From Ianthella basta (taxonomy: Eukaryota > Porifera > Demospongiae > Verongiida > Ianthellidae): a DNA stretch of 64,000 nt. The stretch covers positions 6,956,941-7,020,940 of the forward strand of contig OZ025884.1 of assembly GCA_964019415.1 (NCBI GenBank). The letters are read 5' to 3'. The notes under the pieces were generated by a model. It was given only the letters and a program-made list of their open reading frames with translations. It was not told where the DNA came from and did not search any database. Positions within the stretch are counted from its first letter, which is position 1. Each line of letters starts with the position of its first letter. A program made the position numbers and the translations under genes. This document shows positions 25,086 through 36,452 of this stretch, piece by piece.

Positions 25086-25807
25086 TTTGTGGGCGTGGTT
25101 GGCTACACAGCTCATGTGCATTGCAGGTTAACTCATAGATAGTCGACCCTCTAATGGCCTCTATGGTCGACTGCAGTAGGAACCGTGTGGAATTGGCTAG
25201 GGATGGTCAGTCGCCTTGCCATCAGCGCAGTGAATCCCGTGTGGTCAGGTGAAGGCAACCGGAATGGATTCAACATATAGCTAGTTATTGCAGGAAAATT
25301 AATGGATTCCTCCTCCAACAAGAGACCCAGAGCTTCCTCATTTAGAGTGCAGGTCTCATGCCTTTCTCAGTGTAGACTCCTATTGATGGTCTCAGTGTAG
25401 ACTCCTATTGATGGTCTCAGTGTAGACTCCTATTGATGGTCTCAGTGTAGACTCCTATTGATGGTCTCAGTGTAGACTCCTATTGATGGCCTCAGTGTAG
25501 ACTCCTATTGATGGCCTCAGTGTAGACTCCTATTGATGGTCTCAGTGTAGACTCCTATTGATGGCCTCAGTGTAGACTCCTATTGATGGTCTCAGTGTAG
25601 ACTCCTATTGATGGCCTCAGTCGTGTTATCAAAAAGCACAAACTCCGTAAAACCTCTCTCACTAGCCATACATCTTGTCCATTACACACTGAACAGTCAA
25701 AGTGACATGTAATGACAAACAGGAATAAAATGGGTGATCTGTGAATACGTCGTGAATATAATACAATACAAACCAATTTACTTTAAAATAAACAGTAAAC
25801 GACCCTC
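25086..25807. repeat. Hsp70-ACSBG intergenic region with a 25-bp minisatellite (about 25374-25622)
   Basis: 720 bp between the Hsp70 start codon and the ACSBG stop codon, both minus-strand genes. It contains about ten copies of a 25-bp unit including TCAGTGTAGACTCCTATTGA. The rest is unique and AT-richer. No convincing heat-shock element (inverted nGAAn triplets) was seen upstream of Hsp70. Confidence 0.8.
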
Positions 25808-26942
25808 TCAGTACAGGTAATTGATGTGCTCAGCGTATGTCTTCATGATGAACTCCCGCTTCAACTTTAGAGTCGGTGCTGCAGTGGAGGGGGGCACCAT
25901 TGTGAAGTCATGTGACAGTCATGTGACCTGCTGTGTGTGTGTGTGTGTGTGTGTTGTGTAACTCACTCAGCTCCCCTCCAGCCACACTGAAGTCTCCTTC
26001 CAGCACTGTCCACCTCAGGACCTGTAGGAGAGCACACACAAGCACACACACGTGACCATGTAGTGGCAATGGACTGTATGTGTGCAAATATTCATGAGAC
26101 TTTATTTCCATGATCTTCGCAAGTTAGAGGACCTTCGTGAAATTAAAAGCGTGAATTTCCCTATGTCCAAAGTTGTTAGCACTGGGCCCAGGGGAGCCGG
26201 TAGTGTTTCCCAACTAGTACGGAAGACAATCAAATGCTGCTCTAACGCTGCAGACGTTTCCTGTCCGAGTTACCACATTCTGTACATGCAAATATCACTT
26301 TTCAAGAAGTCAGAGAAGTGTTTGGATGTTGCTGACAAACACACTGATGGAGTCTGGAAGTGACTACCAGAAAATGTTGCCCTGGATGTTGCCAAGAACG
26401 ATACATCACACATCACACATGCTGGCTTGCACACTCAGTGCTGTCTTCCCTAGGGCCTAGGCTGATCATACTAATCCTCGTTAAATCAAATGTGGACGTG
26501 TAAATGGAGCCAAGCCACCTTTAGCAACGCCCCCATAAGTGCCAGTAGTGAGGTGAAATGTTTAGTGACTGGAGTCCTACAAGTGCAGCTGGTGCAGGAG
26601 AAGAGCCTTTCACAAAACATTCAAGGACACAGGTGAAAATCCTTAGGGAATGGACATTCGCGATATACATATTGTGAAAATTTGTACCCATATAATATAG
26701 TGCCCCCTCCATTCATATAGTATATACCTTCTGAGATTTTGAGGTGACGCGCGTGTTGACCCGGTCAATGCCTTTCTTGATCATCTTCAGCACAGCGGCA
26801 TCTCCAGAGCTATCAATGATGTCATCAACAGTTTCAGCAGTGCTGCCCACCTTCTGACACTCGCTACGAGCTTCGGCTGTAAGGCAATTGGTGGGAAGGC
26901 CTTGGTCATCCATCTCCACCTGCAGATGGCCAAGCGTACTGT

Positions 26943-27000
<58 letters not shown>

Positions 27001-30000
27001 GCGTGATGAGGCAGACGAGGTATATTCTGTTGTCGCCAATGACAATGGCATTGCTAATGATGGGAAGCTCTGCTTTTATCATCTGCTCCACTGGGACAGG
27101 GGCAACCTTGTCACCGTTGGTCAGCACTATCAGCTCTGCAGGGGAGGGGAGGGGGAGGAAGGGGAGGGAGAGGAAGGGGAGGGGGAGGGAGGCCGAGGGA
27201 GGCTGGTACAGCAAATTTCCTCTTTGACATGGATCAGTGTACCTGTCCCTCACCACTTTTCGTTGCAGCCCTCCCCTCTCCTCGCCCATTCACAACTACA
27301 CGCACGCACTAATCACCTTTGATTCTGCCTGTGATGTACAGGTGGTTGTCTTTGTCCAGGTAGCCATAGTCACCTGACCGCAGGTAGCCATCTTTAGTGA
27401 AGGCCTCCAATGTCTTCTCGGGTTTGCTCAAGTAGCCCATGAACACATTCCGTCCACTGACCACCACCTGAGGCACACAACACACACAGACATGTTACCA
27501 TCTTGTCACCTGCCACTCCATTCTAATGCCGGCCCACCTCCCCCACTCCATTCTAATGCTGGCCCACCTCCCCCACTCCATTCTAATGCCGGCCCACCTC
27601 CCCCACTCCATTCTAATGCCGGCCCACCTCCCTCACTCCATTCTAATGCCGGCCCACCTCCCCCACTCCATTCTAATGCCGGCCCACCTCCCCCACTCCA
27701 TTCTAATGCCGGCCCACCTCCCCCACTCCATTCTAATGCCGGCCCACCTCCCCCACTCCATTCTAATGCAGGCCCACCTCCCCCACTCCATTCTAATGCA
27801 GGCCCACCTCCCCCACTCCATTCTAATGCAGGCTCACCTCCCCCATTCCATTCTAATGCAGGCCCACCTCCCCCACTCTATTCTAATGCAGGCCCACCTC
27901 CCCCACTCCATTCTAATGCAGGCTCACCTCCCCCACTCCATTCTAATGCAGGCCCACCTCCCCCAATCCATTCTAATGCAGGCCCACCTCCCCCACTCCA
28001 TTCTCATCTGGGTCCTCAATCTTGATATCTGTGCCAGCCAGAGCGTAGCCGTTGGAGCCAAACCTCAGTGTCTTCTCCGTGGTGATTGTGGTGGCCCCGG
28101 TGCTCTCACTCATCCCGTACAACTTGTGGAGGAGGATGTTGAGCGACATGAAGTAGCTCATAGTGTCGCTGGAGAGCGGGGCTGCGCCAGTTAGGTGGTG
28201 GTGGCAGCGGTCCAGGCCTAGCTGCTTTGCTACCTGGAGGGCATAGGGAGGAATGGTTACCATGGCAACAAGACGGTGGATATGCATGTGTGGTCAGCAC
28301 TCACAGTTTGAAACACTGCCAGCCTTGCCAATGTCCACCCAAAGGGAGTGCCCCCCCTGCACACACACACAACAGTGAAGTGAGTTGATCAGTTCCAACA
28401 AATGGACAAACCAATGCCCACACTCTCCCTACCCTCTCCCCTCTCCCCTCTCCTCTCCTCTCTCCCCTCTCCTCTCCCTTCTCCTCTCTCCTCTTCCCTC
28501 CCCTCCCCTCTCCCCTCCCCTCCCCTCTCCTCTCTCCCCTCTCCCCTCCCCTCTCCCTTACCCCTGCTGCTTGCTCAAATTCCCTCTCAGTCCAATCTGC
28601 TTGGCCCATTTGCTCAGTCCTCTCTTCAGCCTCCCCATGGACCTGGAGTAGCTCTGCATGCCGCTGGCCAGCTTCTCCCACACGCGAGGCACCCCGAGGA
28701 AGATGGTGGGGCGGACCTCACGCATGGTCTGGATCAGAGACCCCTGGCGACAAGGAGACTCACATGAAGGCATACACAAGCACTCTAAACACACAGACAT
28801 ACTTATGGATGAACAGACAGACAGACAGACATACGGACATGCACCATACCTTCAATGCATCTGGCAGTGCGAACCACGTAGTTCCACCGCAGGCCAGGAT
28901 GAGATAGATGTCCAGTGTCTGTGCGGCGATGTGGGCCAGCGGAAGGTAACTGACCACGTGTTCCTCGGAGAGGTGCTTGTCCATGGCCTGAAACAGAGCA
29001 TGGGACTCCCACGTGATCTGGAGGAGGAAGGAGGAACACAGGACAACAGGAGAGGGCAGCTACAGCGACTGTCCACCTCCAACAGAGAGCACAACAGTGC
29101 CCAATGTACCACTAGTCTCACATTGTCATGGCTCAACATGACCCCTTTGGGAGTCCCAGTGGTACCTGACTGGAGGGGGGGGGGGGGGGGGGGGGGGGGC
29201 AGGTAACACAGGGGGGAGGGAGGGACAGGTAACACGGGGGAGGGAGGGACAGGTAACACGAGGGGGAGGGGACAGGTAACACAGGTGGTACTAAAGCCTG
29301 GAGTGCGAGAGACACCAGTTGGTTTAGCCTTACTGTGTAAATGAGTGTGCAGCAGTGGCCAGGGGAGAGCAGTCTAATCCTCTTCTCCACCTCCAACTCT
29401 TTCTCCTCAAACCCCAAGGCAAGCACCCGAGCCCACTGCACAGACAATATAAAACAAGAGCCCACTGCACACACAGTATAAAACAAGAGCCCACTACACA
29501 CACAATATAAACAAATCTACTGCCAGCTGCTGGCCCTGCCAACACAGACACAGACACCACGAAGGGCTAGCCCACAAAACAACAGCAGTGGAGACATGCT
29601 ACCTCGTGAACACCTTCCTCTGCAGGTGGAGTCCCCATAAACTGAATGACTGCCTTCAGGTGAGGAAGGTCCTTCCTGATCTGGGGATAGATAGAGACGA
29701 AGAGGGCAAGAAAGACCTAATGCCATGGTAACACCAATCAACAGAACACCCCACCCCACCCCTCCCCACCCCTCCCCCAGTGTCCCTACACTGACACATT
29801 AACTTTGGCTTCAGTTTCAGAATGGACTGCATAATAGTTTCATTTAGCTAACAAAGGTGTGAAAACTGTTTACCACAAGTTAAGTTTAGCATAGCTATTC
29901 CGACAACACTAAAAACACACACACATGCATGCACGCACGCACGCACACACACACACACAAACAGTGGATGAAACAAGGAAATTGAGTCAACACACTAAGG

Positions 30001-31575
30001 GACACACCCCACTAAGGGACACGCCCCACTAAGGGACACGCCCCACTAAGGGACACGCCCCACTAAGGGACACGCCCCACTAAGGGACACGCCTTACTAA
30101 GGGACATGCCCCACTAAGGGACACGCTCTACTAAGGGACACGCCCTACTAAGGGACACGCCCCACTAAGGGACACGCCCCACTAAGGGACACGCCCTACT
30201 AAGGGACACGCCTTACTAAGGGACACGCCCCACTAAGGGACACGCCCTACTAAGGGACACGCCCTACTAAGGGACACGCTCTACTAAGGGACACGCCCTA
30301 CTAAGGGACACGCCCCACTAAGGGACACGCCCCACTAAGGGACACGCCCCACTAAGGGACACGCCCCACTAAGGGACACGCCCTACTAAGGGACACGCCC
30401 CACTAAGGGACACGCCCTACTAAGGGACATGCCCCACTAAGGGACACGCCTTACTAAGGGACACGCCTTTGTCCATCAGATGAGAGTGGCTCAGGTGTAT
30501 TGAGAGATATCAAATAATGTATCCCCTCCCCCTCCCCCTCCTCCCTCCCCCCTCCCCCTCATCCCCCCCCCCACCACATCTCTAGCTTACAGAGAGTATC
30601 TTGGACATTTGCTGGTCGCTGTCCACCACAATGATGTTGGCTTTGCAGTCGCTGGCTACAAAATGGCAGCCGTCTACAGTGTGTGAGAGGTAGAGACCAA
30701 CGGGGACACCCCTGCAGAGATACATGGAGGAAGTGTGACATGCTTTGCCCAGTGCACCTAGTCACATGCCATCGCTCACCCTGCCATTATGGCGGCCATG
30801 TTGGCAATGAACCACTCGGGAGAGTTAAACCCGAGGATGCCAACGCCATGGCACGGCTGCAGGCCGAGCTGCAAGGTGAAGGTCAAGGACACACCTGGTA
30901 CGGGAGGAGGCACTCCATATGGCGAGCTGACCAAACACTCACTTTAATGAATGCCCTGGCCAGAGCAACACTGTCATCGTAGTACTTCTGATATGTCCAT
31001 GTCTTCCACTCCCCAGCCCTCTTCACACAGAGGGCCTTCCTCGCACCGTACCGCTCCACCGCCTGTTGGAACAGCTGAACAACGGTTAGAGGGGGCTCCG
31101 AGCCGGGCCCCCTGTCCGTGAGGCGGAGCTCCACGGGGCGCTGCAATGTGGTCGAGATCAGCATGCAGTCAGCAAGTGCCTCCCCGCCCCCGGCCCCTCG
31201 AGGTAACGTTGGCAAACTCGCGTCGACGTCACGGTCAAAGAGATCTTCGACATGTCCCAAGACACTGCCCTGGAGTAGCTCGCTAAGCGCCGATAAGGTT
31301 CCTTCGTCCTCCTCCACGGACAATGACTGTTCCTCCTCATTGTCCGCCGATGAAAGGCTCTCCAGCTCCTGCGACTGTGGTAGATCAGCGGAAGTGCCTC
31401 CGACAGCTCCGGGCTCCTTCAGAAGGGAGAGGCAGGACAGGGTGTCGCGCGAGACCAGTGCATACCTGACACTATGCGGGCACAGCTAAAGCCGCCGCGG
31501 CCCCGGAGCTGGAGCTGAGCGGTGTCGTGTACACTAACAACATACCTTGTCAATAGCGCTTGTTTGCGACTCCAT
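25808..31575 (-). CDS. ACSBG: Bubblegum-type long-chain acyl-CoA synthetase
   Basis: About 15 exons from ATG 31575 (MESQTSAIDK) to TGA 25808. A Ser/Glu-rich N-terminal region leads into the ANL-fold enzyme: WTYQKYYDDSVALARAFIK, GVGILGFNSPEWFIANMAAI, the AMP-binding P-loop SGTTGTPKGVMLSHDN (29178-29129), YLPLAHIAAQTLDIYLILAC, LYGMSESTG (28233-28004), then DGYLRSGDYGYLDKDNHLYI with the catalytic Asp and the arginine region TGRIK. The C-terminal lid includes VLTNGDKVAPVPVEQMIK. The tail RWTVLEGDFSVAGGEL...LKLKREFIMKTYAEHIN is typical of ACSBG. The family activates long- and very-long-chain fatty acids with ATP and CoA. It shares a 39-bp intergenic gap with ANKLE1. Confidence 0.92.
26030..26727. 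other. Unique AT-richer ACSBG intron, no gene seen
   Basis: The intron between exons 26920-26728 and about 26020-25968 holds about 700 bp of non-repetitive sequence. A plus-strand frame of 93 codons (26082-26363) has no recognisable domain and crosses no splice pattern. I see no supported feature in it. Confidence 0.6.
26943..26995. repeat. (CA)n microsatellite starting exactly at an ACSBG donor
   Basis: Minus strand: exon ends ...CTCATCACGCTCAAT at 26996 and the intron begins (GT)n immediately. The next exon starts GTGGAGATGGATGAC in phase 0, which fixes the junction. Confidence 0.85.
27523..28006. repeat. 30-bp minisatellite whose unit is exon end plus donor, about 16 copies (ACSBG)
   Basis: Minus strand: the exon ends GATGAGAATGGAGTGGGGGAG and the intron starts GTGGGCCTGC. 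The repeat unit is those first 14 intron bases plus the last 16 exon bases, so every copy restores GGGGGAG|GTGGGC. The array occupies nearly the whole intron. The unit carries an in-frame TAG, so splicing at any later copy would truncate the protein. Confidence 0.9.
28428..28560. repeat. CT-rich simple repeat in an ACSBG intron
   Basis: About 130 bp of CTCTCCCCTCTCCTCT-type sequence on the plus strand, i.e. purine-rich on the sense strand of ACSBG. It begins right after the exon ending ...NLSKQQG. Confidence 0.85.
29997..30472. repeat. 17-bp minisatellite, about 28 copies (ACSBG intron)
   Basis: Unit ACTAAGGGACACGCCCC with C/T variation at two positions. Lies in the ACSBG intron between exons near 29680 and 30596. 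It is bordered on the low side by a short CA/CG tract (29915-29960). Confidence 0.9.
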
Positions 31576-31614
31576 CTTATCGCACCTCCAACCTAGCTGG
31601 GCGGAGCTTGCGAA
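31576..31614. promoter_or_regulatory. 39-bp divergent promoter gap between ACSBG and ANKLE1 start codons
   Basis: Only 39 bp separate ATG 31575 (minus) and ATG 31615 (plus). The 5' leaders must overlap, be nearly absent, or transcription must start inside the opposing gene. The stretch is GC-rich with GGGCGGAGC and no TATA box. Confidence 0.65.
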
Positions 31615-33402
31615 ATGGCGGTCGGAGGCGACGTGCAGGACTTAGCTGCTGCTGAGGGCGAAGAAGAACTGTTCTATCAAGCCGTAGCGGAGGGAGACCT
31701 CAAGTAAGACTAAGCACACCGAAGGGCTGTCAGCTCCGATCTTGCGTTATCGCATCCGCTACTTTCAGATATTCAATTTGTCCCTGACCGCTAACAGGAA
31801 AGTGCAGCGATTGCTGTCACGGCGCTCCGGTGAGCGAACACTTCCTCCGTTGAGCCTGCACATCGCCGCCAACGGCCCCAGCCGCGACGTGCTGGAGCTA
31901 CTACTGCAGTCGGACCTGCTGGACGTGGACAGCATGGACGAGGAGAGCATGCTGAGTCCTCTGCATGTTGCTGCTATCTACGGGAGGGCGGAGCTGGTGG
32001 AGGCGCTGTTGGGATACGGGGCGTGCCCCTTTGTCGTGGACAATGAGGGTTGCACGCCTGTTGACCGCGCCCACATCAATGGCCACAGTCTCTGTGCCTC
32101 TGCACTGATTGTGGCCATGTCTGAAGGCGAGGTGTCATTGGACAGTGCACCTGGTGACCTGACCATGTCACAGGCGTATGTGACAATGATTCAGGCTGAT
32201 GACAGCATGGGTGGAATCGTAGATGACGACAGGGTGACGAGTGACAAGACAGACACATTGCTAGATGACGACTCAAGCAGCAAAGACCTCTCTGTCCATA
32301 TCCCGGACACATTATTGCAGTTGAGCAATGATGCTCTGAGGAGGAAGCTAGTCAGTATGGGGGACAATCCTGGGCCTATTAACAGTGGGACCCGCCCACT
32401 ATATCTACGATACCTGAGTAAGTTGGAGGCTGGCCAGATCACCAGGAAGGAGGACAAGCAAGGTGCTGAGTTGTGCCACTGCACTCTGAGCTGGTGTGTG
32501 TGGTGTGATGGTGTCTGCCTGTCTACCCCCAGGGTACCAGTACGAGCTGGCGCTGTGTCTCTCTGGTGTGGTACCCATCCCTGCGCTACACCAACTAGAG
32601 AAGGAACTGGAGACATCACTGGGGACTCTCCCTTCCCTTTCCCTACGGGGACGTGGTGGCTGTTCATCTTTTAACTATCTGTTGCTGGACCCTTGTGCTC
32701 TAGACGATATGTCTACTGATAACGGGGAGAGTGGCTGCTTCCAGAAGTTTGTTGAAGGCGTGTTCTATGTTGGGAAGGGAAAGAATGCCCGTCCCTTGCA
32801 GCACCTCATTGAGGCCCGCAAGTCCCTCCAGCTCAAGGACAAGAGGACACAGGTGTGTACTGTGGATGTGACGGTCACTGTGTGTTTGTGGATGTGATGG
32901 CCACCGGTTGTTAAAGTGTCCTTGTGTGTGTTCCCTGCAGCCTGTGTCAGACAAGTGTGCCCGGATCCACTCCATCTGGTCTGGTGGCCGGGGGGTGGTC
33001 TCACTGCACTGCTTCCACTGCATCTCGTCGGAAGAAGCTCACACACGAGAGGCTTGCATGCTGGATGCTATAGGTGAGCTGTGACCACTGCTGGACATGA
33101 GGCACTAGAGTGGCTACACAGTTCAGTCAGTGGCTCAATTCTTGAGCAGCCCAAGTTAACGTAGGCTTGCTGGTTATGAGGGAGTGTGGAGTGTTATGTG
33201 TAATCAAGTGTAATCCCCCCCCCCCCCCCCCCCCCCCCCAGGTCTCTCCCACCTGACAAACAAAGTCAAGGGAGTCAGCTATGGGGCAGCCAAGAGGTGG
33301 CAACCAGCTCTAAGGAGGAAATTTGGCGTGTTCCTGCTCTACCGAGCAATGAAAGTGCTGCTGGCTGACGGGCTGAGGGAGATTCATGCCAGAGACTTAT
33401 GA
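31615..33402 (+). CDS. ANKLE1: ANKLE1: ankyrin-LEM-GIY-YIG endonuclease
   Basis: Exons 31615-31703, 31798-32462, 32533-32852, 32941-33073 and 33242-33402, phases compatible. N-terminal ankyrin repeats: LHIAANGPSRDVLELLLQSD, then SPLHVAAIYGRAELVEALLG and GCTPVDRAHINGH. A LEM domain follows (LSNDALRRKLVSMGDNPGP, ...YLRYLSKLEAG). The GIY-YIG nuclease is C-terminal: FNYLLLDP and GVFYVGKGKNARPLQHLIEA (the second motif of the fold), then RIHSIWSGGRGVVSLHCFH with the catalytic-region Arg, and a conserved tail to RDL. Human ANKLE1 and C. elegans LEM-3 cleave DNA in chromatin bridges at division. Domain order matches. A poly-C run (about 33219-33239) forms the last intron's polypyrimidine tract. Confidence 0.93.
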
Positions 33403-34568
33403 CAACTTATTTTTGTTAGGTTCATTTTGTGTATTATCACATTTTAATTTAGTTTTATATGCACTTTTACTGAATATACATGTGTGTGAGAGGAGGTGTA
33501 CTCTGCAAAAAGTGGTCTGTTTTACTCCAAGGACTCATCACTACTTTATTTATTGTACCTTGAACGTTACTCGAGTTAGAATAGCAGTACGATTTCCCTC
33601 TGGCTGCACATTCCAGGAGCTTTCCCAGCCATGAATATCATAGTATTAACACCCTTTTGTGAACATAACATTTGCCTGGAGCTAGATCCGGTTGGATGTG
33701 CTGAAAGCTTGACTGCCTGGGAAGCTGTTTGGATGACTGGTCTTTGTGATCGCCCACTCTGTCTTGCCAATTTTGCAGAAAATGATCATTTTATTTAGCT
33801 GACTAGCAATACACCTACAGTTACAGGCTGTGTGCTATGCACTTTTTGTGCCATTCTCTCTCTCCCTCTCTCCCATTTCACTACCCAGCCCTCTCATCCC
33901 AATCGCTTACACTCTTCCCTTTTACTGTCTTCCCCTCCCCTCCGTCCAGTGACGCCCATCACTCAAGAGGGTCATTAGCATACACTAGTATTGGAAGGAA
34001 CAAGACAGAATTACAATGCAGAACTGAAGCAAGTCAAGGAGGCCATACAGTGCTGGTGAACTGCACCACTGGGGCCAGAGACCACCTGAGGGGGAACTGC
34101 ACCACTGGGGCCAGAGACCACCTGAGGTGGAACTGCACCACTGGGGCCAGAGACCACCTGAGGTGGAACTGCACCACTGGGGCCAGAGACCACCTGAGGT
34201 GGAACTGCACCACTGGGGCCAGAGACCACCTGAGGCCGAACTGCACCACTGGGGCCAGAGACCACCTGAGGTGGAACTGCACCACTGGGGCCAGAGACCA
34301 CCTGAGGTGGAACTGCACCACTGGGGCCAGAGACCACCTGAGGCCGAACTGCACCACTGGGGCCAGAGACCACCTGAGGTGGAACTGCACCACTGGGGCC
34401 AGAGACCACCTGAGGTGGAACTGCACCACTGGGGCCAGAGACCACCTGAGGTGGAACTGCACCACTGGGGCCAGAGACCACCTGAGGTGGAACCCGTCTG
34501 CAAAGGGAGCAAAGCCAAGCAAATGACTGCATTGGATGACAGTATCACTAGACGGATGCAAGGCGAGT

Positions 34569-34599
<31 letters not shown>

Positions 34600-34776
34600 C
34601 GAGCCTGAGCAAGTGTGTGTGGTGTGTGTGTTGGCAAGTACATGTTCCTACAATGACATTTAGCATTGCCACGTTTGCTGACAGAAGTACCATACGTCAA
34701 CAAACAATTTGCGCACAACTTCTGACAAAGAAAATGATAGTTCATAAAAATTTCTGTATAAAATTACTGTTCATTC
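33403..34776. repeat. ANKLE1-TADA3 convergent intergenic region with a 36-bp minisatellite (34056-34494)
   Basis: About 1.37 kb between converging 3' ends. The first 650 bp are unique and AT-rich (ANKLE1 3' UTR and flank). Then come about 12 copies of a 36-bp unit including GCACCACTGGGGCCAGAGAC, and a G-run near 34583. The 36-bp period leaves all six frames open for 170-230 codons without any recognisable domain. Confidence 0.85.
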
Positions 34777-36405
34777 CGTCTCAGTGTTGGGCCTCCACTT
34801 CTCTGACCAACTCCTGCCTCCTCTTCACGGCCTTCCATGCACTCTCTCTGTCCTTATCACTCACATGCCGTCGCCGCTGCTTGGCATTCTGCAATCACCA
34901 GGGCAACAGTGACCATGGCAACAAAGTAGTGTCAGGAATGCACGTGGCAGCCATTAGCCCCAGCAGCCCACCTGCTAGTCTAGCCGCTAGACTACCCACC
35001 TGCTAGTCTAGCCGCTAGACTACCCACCTGCAGGACCTGCAGCCACTTGGAGATTTCCTTGTCCACCTCCTCCAGTTTGGCCCTGGCTGCCTGCCTCTTC
35101 ATTTCCAGCTGCGCATTGGTGTAGAGCTGGCGCAGCCTCTTGAGGTTCATTTCGCTCTGCAGGTGAGGGACCGGGGGCAGCCTGAGTTGTGGTTATCACA
35201 GCAGTGCTGTCACCTTCACTGCACCAGCAACTTTGGGAACACCCCACTACCTCCTGTGGTGCCACTCCTCACTGCCCACTGGAGGGGCACTCACTGCTCC
35301 AACCTAATCACCTTTAACTCAATAGTTGACACGTGATTTCTCAATAATGCTATCACTAGCAGCGGCATTCTTTGCCAGATACTTGTAACTATTATCCAAC
35401 TTAATTTGCAATTGATTACCGCCATGACGCCACCTCAAGGGGTAGCCCCCTGGGGATGGTGCACATTCTTTCAGTCATCAAACACTTACAATTGTTCTAA
35501 GCTCATTTTGCTTTGACTGTAACTCTGTGAGGACTTCGTCTTGCTCCTTTCCATCCTCCTCCTGTTGTCATGGCAACAATAATGGGCCAGTTACACAAAC
35601 AGTTGTTATGGTAACCATACAAAACACACTCACTAAATCAATTATGCCAAGTGCCACAAGTTCCTCTTTCAAACGTTGCTCAACTGTGAGGTTGTCATGA
35701 CAACCATGTAGTAACATGGCTGCCTTTGAATTCAGTGGCTGTGGCTGAGTTGGCAGGCATGTACTGACACCTTCTTCAACAAATGCCTGCAGGAGTATAA
35801 GGGGGAGGGGCCACCCACCACGGGGGAGGGGTCATTCACTAGAGGCATCAATACTTGTTCCGTGTGGTAGGTGCAGGACTTACAGCTACAAGACGTTGAG
35901 TGAGGGGTCCCAGTGGGTCCATGGACGACCTCAAGGGCGTGTTGTCCAGCTTACTGTACAGTGGGTCTACGTACATGAGAGAGCAGTGATGGAGTGATGA
36001 GGGCTGGCCCAGTGGTGGAGTGATGAGGGCTGGTCCAGTGGTGGAGTGATGAGGGCTGGTCCAGTGGTGGAGTGATGAGGGCTGGCCCAGTGGTGGAGTG
36101 ATGAGGGCTGGCCCAGTGGTGGAGTGATGAGGGCTGGCCCACTCACCTTCTCTGCTCCCTGTTACACCAGGCACAGCCGCTGCGTCCTGCTCAGATTCCA
36201 AGTCCCCAGTGGCCCACTGCCGGCTGTAGTGCTCTCCCAGAGGGGGAATGTCAAACAGCTTGGAGTCCTCCGTCATGTACTCCTTCAGCTGACGCAGGTC
36301 TGGTTCCGTGATGTCTCTGCAAAACACTTCAACAGAGCTCCACAGACGCTCCAGACTGTCACCGCGATCAGGTCTTTAAGCAGTGGAAGAAGTGATGCAT
36401 TGACT

Positions 36406-36452
<47 letters not shown>

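Noticed and set aside
26082-26363. 93-codon plus-strand frame in an ACSBG intron
   Set aside because: No recognisable domain or splice structure; likely chance.
27523-28006. CRISPR-like array of 30-bp repeats
   Set aside because: Units are directly abutting with no spacers, and the locus is a spliced eukaryotic gene.
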